NCBI RefSeq assembly: GCF_014656135.1
Contig: NZ_BNBV01000001.1
Location: 389,120-453,119 of the forward strand
From: Streptomyces thermodiastaticus
GTDB lineage: Bacteria; Actinomycetota; Actinomycetes; Streptomycetales; Streptomycetaceae
Length of the DNA stretch: 64,000 nucleotides
Reading direction: 5' to 3'
Part shown: positions 8,081-17,301 of the stretch, piece after piece
Layout of the letters: each line of letters begins with the position of its first letter
How positions within the stretch are numbered: position 1 is the stretch's first letter
Notes under the pieces: generated by a model
The model's input: only the letters and a program-made list of their open reading frames with translations
Database searches by the model: none
What the model was told of the DNA's origin: nothing
Position numbers and translations under genes: made by a program

Positions 8081-8362
8081 GGAGAGATCGGCCAGCTCAA
8101 GACGCCGTTGCCGTTCCCCTGGAGTTCTCCGCATGGTCCATGTTCCTGCCGTTGGCTGGTGCTTGGGTGCCCAGGAAGGTACGGCAGGACAGGGACCCGT
8201 GACCACTAAGCGTGTTTGTCATTTCACCCTTGGTTATCGACGTGAGCGGTTAACCACGCTTGGTATTTCACTGATGTGCGTTCTGTGATCATCTCGCTGC
8301 GTCGCAGATCACCGGCGAACGGATCCGGAACTACCAAGCGCGGTGGTACGTCTGCGGGTCGG
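8081..8362. promoter_or_regulatory. Lower-GC regulatory gap
   Basis: This gap has several dyads: TGGTTA (8231-8236) / TAACCA (8251-8256), CGCTTGGTA (8257-8265) / TACCAAGCG (8332-8340), and GTGATC/GATCAC near 8286-8312. It likely holds the promoter of the 7454-8080 gene and the end signals of the upstream pseudogene. Confidence 0.4.
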
Positions 8363-9330
8363 TCAGGCGTGCACGTCGAGATGTGCTGCCATCTCCCGCA
8401 TCTCCTTGGTCAGGGTGCGCTTCCGGGTGCGCAGGATGTCCTCCATGACGTAGCGGGCCATCGGCTGGTGCCTGATCCACTCAGCGGTCGTCCTCTTGAT
8501 GTGGACCAGCTCGTCCATGGCGTCCTGCGTGGAGCCCAGCTCCACGTGGGCTCGCGCCACATCGAGCCTGTGACGGTTGTAGTTGATGTCCGAGGGGCGG
8601 CCGATCTTCGTCATGGCGCTCGGCCGGAGAAGCCCATCGTCCGCTCGGCGCAGTACGGCGCGGTAGTCCCCGGTCAGACACAGGTCTTCGACCGCTTTCA
8701 GCTCCGCGGTCACCGGGCCGAACCGCGCCCAGTGAGCACGGTTGTCGGCGTGTTCCGTGCCGATGGCCGATGCCGCGGTGGCCGCCATCCTGCGCGCCTC
8801 CCTCGCCTCGTCCGGCTTGTTGTTCCGGATGGCGGCGGCCGCGACACGCAGGTGGAGTTCTCCCCACGCGGCCAGCTGACCGTGAGAGGCGCGGTGGACA
8901 GTTTCGGCTCGATGGCCTCTGCCGTGGCGGCCGCGAGGTGTGCGCACTCGTCGAACCTGTCCTGGCGGAGGAACAACCAGCACAGGCCGACGACACCGGT
9001 TGCCGCGGTGAGCATGCTGCCCGACTCCCGGCCCAGCCGGATGCCCTCCGCGAGCGCCTGGTACGCCAGGTCGCACTGCCTCACCTGGGTCAGGTACTTC
9101 CCGGCCAGGAGAAGGGCGTCCGCTCGCACGAGTACGGCCTTGTGACGAGTCTCGTCATCTCCGGCCGCCGCCGTCGCAGCCTCCGCGGACCGCAGCAGGG
9201 CGGGGAGCGTCCGGGCCACACTGTGAGTGGGCCATACCGGGACCTCCCGTCCAGACGTCGACACTCCCACGGTACTGCCGTCAACGCCCCGTCGTGGCGC
9301 CGAGTTGACAGGGCGTCGATGTCCTGGCAT
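8363..9330 (-). pseudogene. Frameshifted TPR-type transcriptional regulator
   Basis: Two overlapping minus-strand frames together encode one helical TPR-like protein. The 5' part (9330 to about 8880) gives ARTLPALLRSAEAA, LVRADALLLAGKYLTQVRQC and EAIEPKLSTAPLTV. The protein continues in another frame from about 8878 as QLAAWGELHLRVAAAAI and ends in REMAAHLDVHA at 8363. A one-base indel near 8876-8882 explains the break. Relatives as I remember them carry an N-terminal helix-turn-helix; none is found upstream in any frame, so the 5' end seems lost as well. A programmed frameshift is unlikely because no slippery sequence is visible. A sequencing error at one base remains possible. Confidence 0.6.
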
Positions 9331-9586
9331 GCCGGGCGGGCCGGTGATGGCCGCGGCCTTGGCGCGGTGGCGGACTTGGCGGATCTTGGGCGACTTGTTC
9401 TGGACGAGTTCACGGCGCGCCGGGAGGTGGCCCGGATGGAGACGCGGCTGGTGTGCCGGCAGGGCACCGCGGCCCCGTGCCGCCGCCGGGCACCGCGGCC
9501 AGGCCGCCCGGCAGCGGCAGGTGCGGGGATCGGATCTCGGACGTCCCGCGGCACGCCCTCGCCTATGAGGGCTGACGTGGGCCGTG
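9331..9586. other. Gap with possible remnant
   Basis: No gene is supported. A plus-strand stretch near 9360-9450 reads like coding sequence (VADLADLGRLVLDEFTARRE) but is not part of a complete frame, so it may be debris of the same decaying region. Confidence 0.3.
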
Positions 9587-9600
9587 TCCTCGTACGAGGA
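9587..9600. promoter_or_regulatory. 14-bp perfect palindrome over a ribosome binding site
   Basis: TCCTCGTACGAGGA is fully self-complementary and contains the GAGGA Shine-Dalgarno element (9596-9600) of the following gene. Confidence 0.5.
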
Positions 9601-9608
9601 TGGTCCGC

Positions 9609-11297
9609 ATGTCAGAGACCAACAGCCTGCTGCCCCGTCAGGTCGCCGACGCCTATGTCGACGACCTCATCGCCCTCGACCCGATCACCGGCACCTACCT
9701 GGGGGTGAAGGAGAGTTCGAGCAAACTGCCCGACACCTCCCCCGCGGGCCAGGAGGCACTGGCCGAGCTGGCGCGGACCACCCTGGCCCGGCTGGACGAG
9801 GCCGAGCGCCTGCCCGGAGCGGACAGCGCCATCGAGCGCCGGTGCGCGCGCCTGCTGCGCGAGCGGCTGACCGCCGAACTCGCCGTGCACGAGGCCGACG
9901 AGGGCCTGCGTGTGGTCAGCAACATCCACAGCCCCGTCCACTCGGTGCGCGAGGTCTTCACCGTCACCCCCGCCGAGACCGAGGAGGACTGGGCGGCGAT
10001 CGCCGAACGGCTGCGTGCCGTGCCCCAGGCGCTGCGCGGCTACCGCGAGTCCGTCGCGCTCGGCCTGGAGCGCAAGCTGTACGGCGGTCCGCGGCCGACG
10101 GCCACCTTCATCGACCAGCTCACCGAGTGGGCGGACACCGGGAAGGGACGCGGCTGGTTCGAGGACTTCGCCTCCGCCGGTCCCGAGGCGCTGCGCGCGG
10201 AACTGGACGAGGCCGCCCGGGCGGCGACCGCGGCCGTGGCCGAACTGCGCGACTGGATGCGCGACGTGTACGCGCCGGCGATCGAGGGCGCGCCGGACAC
10301 GGTCGGCCGGGAGCGCTACGCCCGCTTCTCCCGCTACTTCAACGGCACCGACCTGGACCTGGACGAGGCGTACGCCTACGGCTGGTCGGAGTTCCACCGC
10401 ATCCTCGGCGAGATGAAGCAGGAGGCGGAGAAGATCCTGCCGGGTGCCGAGACGCCGTGGGTGGCGCTGCAGCACCTGGACGAGCACGGGGCGCACATCG
10501 AGGGTGTGGACGAGGTGCGCACCTGGCTCCAGGGGCTGATGGACGAGGCGATGGACGCGCTCGACGGCACCCACTTCGATCTCGCCGAGCGGGTGCGGAA
10601 GGTGGAGGCGCACATCGCGCCGCCCGGCGGTGCCGCCGCCCCCTACTACACGCCGCCGTCCGCCGACTTCTCCCGCCCGGGCCGCACCTGGCTGCCGACC
10701 ATGGGGCAGACCCGGTTCCCCGTCTACGACCTGGTGTCGACCTGGTACCACGAGGGCGTCCCCGGCCACCATCTGCAGCTGGCGCAGTGGGTGCACGTGG
10801 CGGACGACCTGTCCCGCTACCAGGCGACCGTGGGCATGGTCAGCGCCAACGCGGAGGGCTGGGCGCTGTACGCGGAGCGCCTGATGGACGAACTCGGTTT
10901 CCTGACCGACCCGGAGCGGCGCCTGGGCTACCTGGACGCGCAGATGATGCGGGCGGCGCGTGTCATCGTCGACATCGGCATGCATCTGGAGCTGGAGATC
11001 CCGGAGCACTCGCCGTTCCACCCCGGTGAGCGCTGGACTCCCGCGCTGGCGCAGGAGTTCTTCGGCCGGCACAGCAGCCGGCCGCGGGACTTCGTGGAGA
11101 GCGAGCTGGTGCGGTACCTGTCGATGCCGGGCCAGGCGATCGGCTACAAGCTGGGCGAGCGTGCCTGGCTGACCGGCCGGGAGAACGCCCGCAAGCGGCA
11201 CGGCGACGCCTTCGACGCGAAGGCCTGGCACATGGCGGCCCTGTCCCTGGGATCCCTGGGCCTGGACGACCTGGTGGACGAGCTGTCGCAGCTCTGA
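9609..11297 (+). CDS. DUF885-family metallopeptidase-like protein
   Basis: A 562-residue, mostly helical cytosolic protein of the DUF885 family, distantly related to zinc peptidases. The key sequence is YHEGVPGHHLQ, with H381-E382 and H387/H388 as likely metal ligands and catalytic base, followed by an AEGWALYAERL helix supplying a further glutamate. Family members are thought to be carboxypeptidases or similar peptidases, but the substrate is unknown. The ATG at 9609 is chosen because GAGGA sits 8 bases upstream; another ATG at 9600 overlaps that site. The gene is monocistronic, ending opposite sbcC. The palindrome at 9587-9600 could hide the ribosome binding site or bind a regulator. Confidence 0.85.
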   Translation: MSETNSLLPRQVADAYVDDLIALDPITGTYLGVKESSSKLPDTSPAGQEALAELARTTLARLDEAERLPGADSAIERRCARLLRERLTAELAVHEADEGLRVVSNIHSPVHSVREVFTVTPAETEEDWAAIAERLRAVPQALRGYRESVALGLERKLYGGPRPTATFIDQLTEWADTGKGRGWFEDFASAGPEALRAELDEAARAATAAVAELRDWMRDVYAPAIEGAPDTVGRERYARFSRYFNGTDLDLDEAYAYGWSEFHRILGEMKQEAEKILPGAETPWVALQHLDEHGAHIEGVDEVRTWLQGLMDEAMDALDGTHFDLAERVRKVEAHIAPPGGAAAPYYTPPSADFSRPGRTWLPTMGQTRFPVYDLVSTWYHEGVPGHHLQLAQWVHVADDLSRYQATVGMVSANAEGWALYAERLMDELGFLTDPERRLGYLDAQMMRAARVIVDIGMHLELEIPEHSPFHPGERWTPALAQEFFGRHSSRPRDFVESELVRYLSMPGQAIGYKLGERAWLTGRENARKRHGDAFDAKAWHMAALSLGSLGLDDLVDELSQL

Positions 11298-11485
11298 CGC
11301 CCGGCCGGCGTGTGCGACGGGGGACGGCCGGCGCCCGGTCGTCCCCGGTCGTTCCCGGTCTCCGGGTTCGGCGTCCCCGATCGGTCATCCGGACCGCTCG
11401 CCGGTGCCTGCCCGGTCTTAGGATCCGTGCCGGACCGCCGCATGTGCCGCGCGACGCCCCGAAGGCGGCCCGTGCCGGTTGTCGT

Positions 11486-14479
11486 TCAGCCCGCCCCGTG
11501 CTGCCGCAGCGACGACCCCGAGCGGTCCTTGACGACCTCCAGGCGGGCGTGGATGCGCCGGCGCAGGTCGGCGACGTGGCTGACGATGCCGACGCTGCGG
11601 TCGCGTTCCCGCAGGGAGTCCAGTACGTCCAGAACCTCGTCGAGGGTCTGCTCGTCGAGGCTGCCGAAGCCCTCGTCGATGAAGAGGGTGTCCAGGCGCA
11701 CCCCGCCCGCCTCCTCGGTGACCACGTCGGCGAGGCCGAGGGCGAGGGCGAGGGAGGCGAAGAACGTCTCGCCGCCCGAGAGGGTGGCCGTGTCCCGCTG
11801 CCGGCCGGTCCAGGCGTCCACCACGTGCAGGCCGAGGCCGCTGCGGCCGCGTCCGGTGCGGTCGTCGGAGTGGACCAGGGTGTAGCGGCCGGAGGACATG
11901 CGCTGCAGCCGTACGGAGGCAGCGGCCGCGACCTGTTCCAGCCGGGCGGCCAGGACGTAGGACTCCAGGCGCATCCGGCGTTCGTTCTCGGCGGAGGTGC
12001 CCGCGGTGAGGGCGGCGAGGCGGGCCACACGGTCGTACTCCTGCCGCAGCGGTGCCAGGCGGGCCGCGCCGCGGGCGGCGCGAGCGGAGAGCCGGTCCAG
12101 TTCGGCGCAGCGGCGGGCGGCGGCGTCCCGCGCGGAGACGGCCTCGCGCAGCAGGCGGCCGCCCTCGGCCTCGGCGGCCTCGGCGGCGGTGACGTCGGCG
12201 GGCGGCTGTGCGGCGGCGGCCACGGTGTCGGCCTCGGCGAGCACCGCGCGGACGTTGGCCTCCTCGCGCTGCCAGGCGTCCAGACGGTGCTGCAGCTCAC
12301 GGTGCGTGGCGTCGTCGAGGAGGGCCGCGGCGGCGGCCTCGGGGGTGTCGAACCCGGCCTTGAAGGCGGCCTCGGCGAGCCGTCCGTCGGCTTCCTTGAG
12401 CCGCTCGGCGCTCTCCGCGGCGACGCGCGCGGCCTGTGCCGCCTCGGTGAGCAGGGCCGCCTGCCGTTCCAGCTGTGCGGCGCGCGCGGCGACGCTCGGC
12501 GCGTCGCCCCGTGCCTCGGCCAGTTCGGTTTCCAGGGCGGCCTGTTGCCGCTCCAGTTCCTCCCGGCGGGTGAGCCGGGCGGCGGCCCGGACCTCGGCCT
12601 GCCGCCGGTCGGCCAGGCGCCGTTCGCGTTCCTGCTCGGCGCGGCGCAGCTCCTCCTGCGCGGCGTGCAGTCCGGAGGCGGTCTCGCGGGCCCGGGTGAG
12701 CTGCCGTCGCAGGTCCTCGGCGGCGTCGGCGAGTTCGCCGACGGGGGTGTGGCCGGCCTCGGCGCCGGCGGCGGCCAGGGCGGCGCGCAGGTCGCCCAGG
12801 CGGCGTTCGGCGGTGCTGCGCCGTTCCTCTGCGTCCTGGTAGGCGGCCAGCGCCTGTTCCTCGGCCTCGGGGTCGACGTGCCCGGCGGTCTTCCGGGCCG
12901 GTGCGGGGTGTTCGGTGGCGCCGCACACGGCGCAGGGCTCGCCGTCGGTGAGGTGGGCGGCCAGCTCGGCGGCGATGCCGTTCAGGCGCTGTTCCTTCAG
13001 GTGCAGCCAATGGTCCTTGGCGCGGGCCGCGTGCTCGGCCGCGTCGAGGGCCCGCTGCCGTGCCTCGTCGGCCTCCTCGGCCAGCCGGTCCCGGGTCCGG
13101 GCCGCCTCCAGGCGCGTCCGTGCGGTGTCGTACCGCACGGCGAGCTGTTCGGCCCGCGCGGCGGCCTCCTGGGCGGTGTCGATGCGGCGCCGCAGCGCGG
13201 CTCGGGTCGTCTCCCATCCGTCGAGCCAGGCCTCGGCCTCGCGCAGGGCGTCCTCGTCGGCGCGTTCCTGGCGGTCGGCTTCGGAGCGTTCGGCGACGAG
13301 GGCGGCGAGGCGGCGTTCGGCGCGGCGGGCGGAGTCCAGGCCGCCCAGTTCCTCGGTGGCGCGACGTGCGGCGGCGGCGAGCCCGGCCGCGCCGTCCTCG
13401 GCGTGCTCCCGCGGAAGCCGGGCGCGAGCGCGGGCCTCGGCGGCGGCGGCCCGCCGGTGCTCGGCGTCGGCGGCCTGCCGCAGCTCGAACGCCGGGGCCA
13501 CGGTCTGCGCCCTGCGGCCGCGTTCCATGCGTTCCACCGCTTCCCGGTGCGCGCCGGCCCGTTCCTGAAGGCGTGCGGCGCGCTCGCGGGCCTCGGCGAA
13601 CCGGCGCTGCAGACGGCCCCGTTCCCGCACCTCGGCCAGGGTGTCCTCGGCGGCCCGCTGGGCGGTCTCGGCGGCCGTGAGCCGCATCTCGGCGATCGTC
13701 AGCTGCTCGCGTGCGGTGCTGCGGGCGACAGCCGCGGCGCTCAGCACGGTCTCGGCCAGCCCGGGCTCGCCGGGGGCGAGGTCCGGCAGGGGCAGGGTGT
13801 CCCCGGCCTCCTGCTGCATGCGGTGGGCGTCGGCGAGCAGTGCGGCGTCGCCCTCGCGTACCTGGGCCTCGGTGGCGCGGCGGCGGTCGGCGAGGCGTTT
13901 TTCGACGTCGGCGAAGCGCTGGGTGTCGAACAGCCGGCCCAGCAGCTTGCCGCGGGCCTCGGCGTCGGCGCGCAGGAAGCGGGCGAAGTCGCCCTGCGGC
14001 AGCAGCACGACCTGGCAGAACTGGTCCCGGCTCATGCCGATCAGCTGGGTGATCTCCTCGCCGATCTCCTGGTGGGAGCGGCTGAGGTCCTTCCAGGTGC
14101 CGGTGCCGGCGTCCCACTCGCGCAGCCAGGTCTGCGCCTTGTCCACGGTCGTGCCGGTGCCGCGACGCTTGGGACGCTCCCACGGCGGCTGCCGGGTGAT
14201 CTCCAGGCGGCGTCCGGCGACGGTGAGGTCGAGGGTGACCTGGGTGCGGGTGGACGCGGCGGCGTGGTCGCTGCGCAGCGTCATGCCCTGCCCGCTCTGC
14301 CGGGCGCCGGGCACCGAGCCGTACAGGGCGTAGCACACGGCGTCCAGGACGGAGGTCTTGCCGGCGCCGGTCGGCCCGTGCAGCAGGAACAGCCCGGCGG
14401 CCGAGAGCGCGTCGAAGTCGATGCTCTGGGTGCCGGCGAAGGGGCCGAAGGCGGTGATGTCGAGCCGGTGCAGCCTCAT
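11486..14479 (-). CDS. sbcC: DNA double-strand break repair ATPase SbcC (Rad50-like)
   Basis: A 997-residue SMC-like ATPase. The Walker A motif GPTGAGKTS is at residues 35-43, long Ala/Glu/Arg-rich coiled coils run through the middle, and the zinc hook CAVC is at 516-519. The ABC signature LSGGE is at 900-904, with Walker B (LFIDEGFGSLD) just after. With SbcD it forms the bacterial Mre11-Rad50 complex, which opens hairpins and processes DNA ends and protein-blocked breaks. The gene lies 121 bp downstream of sbcD on the same strand, in the usual D-C order. The start MRLHRLDITAFGPF is typical for the family. Confidence 0.95.
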   Translation of the reverse strand: MRLHRLDITAFGPFAGTQSIDFDALSAAGLFLLHGPTGAGKTSVLDAVCYALYGSVPGARQSGQGMTLRSDHAAASTRTQVTLDLTVAGRRLEITRQPPWERPKRRGTGTTVDKAQTWLREWDAGTGTWKDLSRSHQEIGEEITQLIGMSRDQFCQVVLLPQGDFARFLRADAEARGKLLGRLFDTQRFADVEKRLADRRRATEAQVREGDAALLADAHRMQQEAGDTLPLPDLAPGEPGLAETVLSAAAVARSTAREQLTIAEMRLTAAETAQRAAEDTLAEVRERGRLQRRFAEARERAARLQERAGAHREAVERMERGRRAQTVAPAFELRQAADAEHRRAAAAEARARARLPREHAEDGAAGLAAAARRATEELGGLDSARRAERRLAALVAERSEADRQERADEDALREAEAWLDGWETTRAALRRRIDTAQEAAARAEQLAVRYDTARTRLEAARTRDRLAEEADEARQRALDAAEHAARAKDHWLHLKEQRLNGIAAELAAHLTDGEPCAVCGATEHPAPARKTAGHVDPEAEEQALAAYQDAEERRSTAERRLGDLRAALAAAGAEAGHTPVGELADAAEDLRRQLTRARETASGLHAAQEELRRAEQERERRLADRRQAEVRAAARLTRREELERQQAALETELAEARGDAPSVAARAAQLERQAALLTEAAQAARVAAESAERLKEADGRLAEAAFKAGFDTPEAAAAALLDDATHRELQHRLDAWQREEANVRAVLAEADTVAAAAQPPADVTAAEAAEAEGGRLLREAVSARDAAARRCAELDRLSARAARGAARLAPLRQEYDRVARLAALTAGTSAENERRMRLESYVLAARLEQVAAAASVRLQRMSSGRYTLVHSDDRTGRGRSGLGLHVVDAWTGRQRDTATLSGGETFFASLALALGLADVVTEEAGGVRLDTLFIDEGFGSLDEQTLDEVLDVLDSLRERDRSVGIVSHVADLRRRIHARLEVVKDRSGSSLRQHGAG

Positions 14480-14568
14480 GCGGTCCGCCTCAGCTCGTCA
14501 CCGCCGGGCACGCGCCCGCGGACCGGGCGGGAGTGCGCCCCCGTGCCGCGCGCCTCGTCACCGCCTAC

Positions 14569-14604
14569 CTGTGTGCTCACCTGTGTGCTCACCGGCGTGT
14601 TCAC
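14569..14604. repeat. Three tandem 12-bp units between sbcD and sbcC
   Basis: CTGTGTGCTCAC occurs twice in a row (14569-14580, 14581-14592), followed by the related CGGCGTGTTCAC (14593-14604), which runs over the sbcD stop codon. Confidence 0.6.
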
Positions 14605-15767
14605 CGGGCCACCGCCTCTCGTTCCGCGGCGTCCACGCGGACGGCGTCGAAGGCCTCGCGCAGGATGTCCCGCTCGTACGGGTCCGGGCCGGCGCCGCGG
14701 ACGTGGGCCACGAAGTCCTCCGCGATCTGCTGGTCGCTGCGGCCGGCGAGCCGGCGGGCGTAGGTGAGGACCGGGTCGCCGGGGGCGCGTTCCGGGGCGA
14801 AGACCAGGCTGAGGATGTGCGGGAAGCGTTCGGCGAGCCGGGCCATGGGCTCGACGGGCCGGACCGCGTCGGTGAGCGTGGCCTCCACCCACGATGCCTC
14901 GTGACGGGCGAGCGCGGGATCGGCGAGCAGCTCCTCCAGGGTGCCGCGGATGCGGGCCAGCGGGCGCGGCACGGGGCAGTCGATCCGCTCTGCGCTGACC
15001 TGCCCATCGGCGTCCAGGTCGACCAGCCACATGCTCTTGCGGTGGCCGGCCTCCGAGAAGGAGTACGGCAGCGGGGAGCCGGAGTAGCGCACCCGCTCGG
15101 TGATGGTCTGGCAGCCGTGCAGGTGGCCCAGCGCGACGTAGTCGACGCCGTCGAAGACGCCCGCGGGGACGGAGGCGACACCACCGACCGTGATGTCCCG
15201 TTCACTGTCACTGGGCTCGCCGCCGGTGACGAAGGCGTGCGCGAGGACGACGGAGCGGGTGCCGGGCGCACGGCCGGCGAGGTCGGCGCGCACCCGGTCC
15301 ATGGCGGCCGTCAGCACGTCTTCGTGGCCGGCCCGGTCCACCCCGAACTCGCCCTTGACGACAGCGGGTTCGAGGTAGGGCAGCCCGTAGAAGGCGACGT
15401 CGCCGAAGGCGTCGCGCAGCACCACGGGGGTGCCGCAGCCGGCCGGATCGGTCCGCAGATGTATGCCGGCGCGGTCGATGAGCCCGGCGCCGACACCGAG
15501 CCGGCGCGCCGAGTCGTGGTTGCCCGAGATCATCACCGTGGGCACACCGAGGCCGGCGAGCCGGTGCAGCGCGTCGTCGAACAGGTCGACCGCGGCCAGC
15601 GGGGGCACCGCCCGGTCGTACACGTCTCCCGACACGACCACCGCGTCGACGTCCCGTTCCCGCACGGTCGTCACGAGGTGGGCGATGAAGTCGGCCTGGG
15701 CGCCGAGCATGTTCACGCGGTGGAACGCCCGGCCCAGATGCCAGTCGGAAGTGTGCAGCAGCCTCAT
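14601..15767 (-). CDS. sbcD: Exonuclease SbcCD subunit D (Mre11-like)
   Basis: A 388-residue metallophosphoesterase nuclease. The Mre11 metal-binding motifs are present in order: SDWHLGR (residues 7-13), SGDVYD (46-51), SGNHD (81-85) and the later ALGHLHG. It supplies the Mn-dependent nuclease of the SbcCD complex, working with SbcC encoded just downstream. The ATG at 15767 gives the expected MRLLHTSDWHLGR N-terminus. Short 12-bp direct repeats follow the stop codon before sbcC. Confidence 0.95.
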   Translation of the reverse strand: MRLLHTSDWHLGRAFHRVNMLGAQADFIAHLVTTVRERDVDAVVVSGDVYDRAVPPLAAVDLFDDALHRLAGLGVPTVMISGNHDSARRLGVGAGLIDRAGIHLRTDPAGCGTPVVLRDAFGDVAFYGLPYLEPAVVKGEFGVDRAGHEDVLTAAMDRVRADLAGRAPGTRSVVLAHAFVTGGEPSDSERDITVGGVASVPAGVFDGVDYVALGHLHGCQTITERVRYSGSPLPYSFSEAGHRKSMWLVDLDADGQVSAERIDCPVPRPLARIRGTLEELLADPALARHEASWVEATLTDAVRPVEPMARLAERFPHILSLVFAPERAPGDPVLTYARRLAGRSDQQIAEDFVAHVRGAGPDPYERDILREAFDAVRVDAAEREAVAR

Positions 15768-15909
15768 GGTCGTCGAAGACTATCGGCCGGGTCTGACAGC
15801 GGGGGCGGCCGCTCCTCCGCGCGGCCGCCGCGTGCACCTGCCGCCGCCCCGCCGGGGCACTCCGTCAGGGGGGAAGCCGGCCGCCGTGCCATCGCACGAC
15901 CGCCCGCCG

Positions 15910-16197
15910 CGAGGTTCGCACCGCCGGCTCCAGCTCGCCGCCCGGCTCGGCCTCACGATTCCGCCGACGCTGGTCGCCAACGACGTCTCGAGCGCGCCCG
16001 CAAGTCCGCCGCCGGCCACGGCGCTGTCGGCTCCAGAACTCGCCGCGGCCTCCCGCGATGAGGACGCACACACCGGCGCGGTCTGGGCCCAGCGCGTGGA
16101 CTGCGGGACTTCGACGAGACGCTCGCGGGTGGCCGCCCACCTGTTCCAGGGAGAACTGAGGTCGGTGACGTCTTCGATGACGCCACCGCCTGCCTGA
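15910..16197 (+). pseudogene. Remnant resembling an ATP-grasp peptide maturase
   Basis: From about 15925 the plus strand reads RLQLAARLGLTIPPTLVAND and later VAAHLFQGELRS, ending at a TGA at 16195-16197. These match, as remembered, the A-A-x-x-G-L-x-x-P-x-T-L-x-T-N segment and the HLFQ segment of ATP-grasp ligases that modify ribosomal peptides (MvdD/TgmB type). The stretch between them is shortened and no start or ATP-binding half is left. It abuts the caspase-like fragment. Confidence 0.45.
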
Positions 16198-16237
16198 CCG
16201 ATGAACTGTGCGGTACAGCGGTGCGGAAGGGTCTGGC

Positions 16238-16500
16238 ATGAACACCTACGGCATGCGCGAGTCGCGGGGCGAGCGCGAGCATGAGCCGCGGCGTTTTCTC
16301 ATCGCCACCGCCGTCTCCCGCTGCCCCAAGAACCCCGCGTGGGACCGTGCCGGCCTGGAGCAGGCCCGCCAGGACGTCATCGAGCTGTTCACGACCCAGC
16401 TGGGCTGTCGCCACGAGACCGCGCTGGGCCTGGACCCGACCGGTACTCAGCTCACTGGCCATCTGCGAGCCTTCTGCACCTCTCCTCGAAGGCGGAAGGC
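16238..16500 (+). pseudogene. N-terminal fragment of a caspase-like (C14) peptidase gene
   Basis: From the ATG at 16238 the frame encodes RRFLIATAVSRCPKNPAWDR, then LEQARQDVIELFTTQLG and GLDPTGTQLTGHLRAFC. This is the start of the actinomycete caspase-domain proteins, whose first strand is RRFLIATAV. The similarity stops at about 16495, exactly where the converging YigZ gene ends, and neither the catalytic His nor Cys is encoded. The frame runs on to 16633 only as the antisense of YigZ. It is most simply a deletion fragment. It may still be translated, but as a caspase it would be dead. Confidence 0.55.
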
Positions 16501-17127
16501 TCACACGTCCCCGTACGTCTCCCCGCCCAGCTCGAAGCCCGCGGTGCCCGCGGTGGCGTCGGCCAGCCAGGTCCGGAAGGCATCGACCTCGGCGTCCGGC
16601 AGACCGATCTCCAGGGTGACCGCCTCGCCGTAGCGCACGTCGCGCACCACGCGGCCGGTGGCCCGCAGGTCGTTCTGCACCTTGCCCGCCCGCTGGTGGT
16701 CCACGGTCACCGTGGCGAGCCGGAAGCGCCGGCGGGTGCGGGTGCCGAGCACGTCCAGGGTTTCGCCGACCGCGCCCCCGTAGGCCCGGATGAGGCCGCC
16801 GGCGCCGAGCTTGACGCCGCCGAAGTAACGGGTGACGACGGCCACCACGTAACGCATCTCGCGGCGCAGCAGCATCTGGAGCATGGGCACGCCGGCGGTG
16901 CCGCCCGGTTCGCCGTCGTCGCTGGCCTTCTGGATGCCGGCGTCGGCGCCGATGACGTAGGCCCAGCAGTTGTGGGTGGCGGTGGCGTGCTCCCTGCGGA
17001 CCGCCGCGATGAAGTCCTGTGCCTCCTGCTCGGTGGCCGCGGGCGCGAGGGAGCACAGGAAGCGAGAGCGGTTGATCTCGATCTCGTGCGTGCCCGGGCG
17101 GGCGACGGTGCGGTACTCGTCCTGCAT
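16501..17127 (-). CDS. YigZ/IMPACT family protein (UPF0029)
   Basis: A 208-residue protein of the YigZ/IMPACT family. The N-terminal UPF0029 domain shows the hallmark segments SRFLCSLAPA, THNCWAYVIG, DDGEPGGTAGVPML and VTRYFGGVKLGAGGLIRAYG. The C-terminal DUF1949 domain follows (about 140-205). Eukaryotic IMPACT modulates Gcn2 signalling; the bacterial role is unclear, perhaps translation- or RNA-linked. The start at 17127 gives the typical MQDEYRTVARPG N-terminus. Confidence 0.92.
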   Translation of the reverse strand: MQDEYRTVARPGTHEIEINRSRFLCSLAPAATEQEAQDFIAAVRREHATATHNCWAYVIGADAGIQKASDDGEPGGTAGVPMLQMLLRREMRYVVAVVTRYFGGVKLGAGGLIRAYGGAVGETLDVLGTRTRRRFRLATVTVDHQRAGKVQNDLRATGRVVRDVRYGEAVTLEIGLPDAEVDAFRTWLADATAGTAGFELGGETYGDV

Positions 17128-17301
17128 CCGGCCAGCCTATGCGCACCGCGCGGGCGCCCGGTCCCCCGCACCGGCCGAGCGGGCGGCGCGGTGCGGGGAA
17201 TGGGCGGCCCGGGCGCGCTGTTGCCTGGACGCACCCCTTTCGGGGCGCCGCGGGCGGCCGCGACGGGCGCACGCGTCGCGAGGCTGAAGGAGACCGGAGC
17301 A

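Noticed and set aside
7244..8209. Plus-strand frames opposite the 7454 gene
   Set aside because: Arg/Pro/Gly-rich with poor codon bias; the minus-strand frame has protein character.
8363..9330. Programmed ribosomal frameshift in the TPR gene
   Set aside because: No slippery heptamer or downstream pseudoknot was seen near 8878, and the N-terminal domain is missing too, so decay is simpler.
11312..14767. 1151-residue plus-strand frame
   Set aside because: Antisense of sbcC. The Gly/Val/Leu-rich product is what a GC-rich antisense frame gives, while the minus strand encodes an intact SbcC.
15865..16245. Minus-strand frame in the sbcD-YigZ gap
   Set aside because: Arg-rich and motif-free; the plus strand there shows ATP-grasp-like and caspase-like similarity instead.
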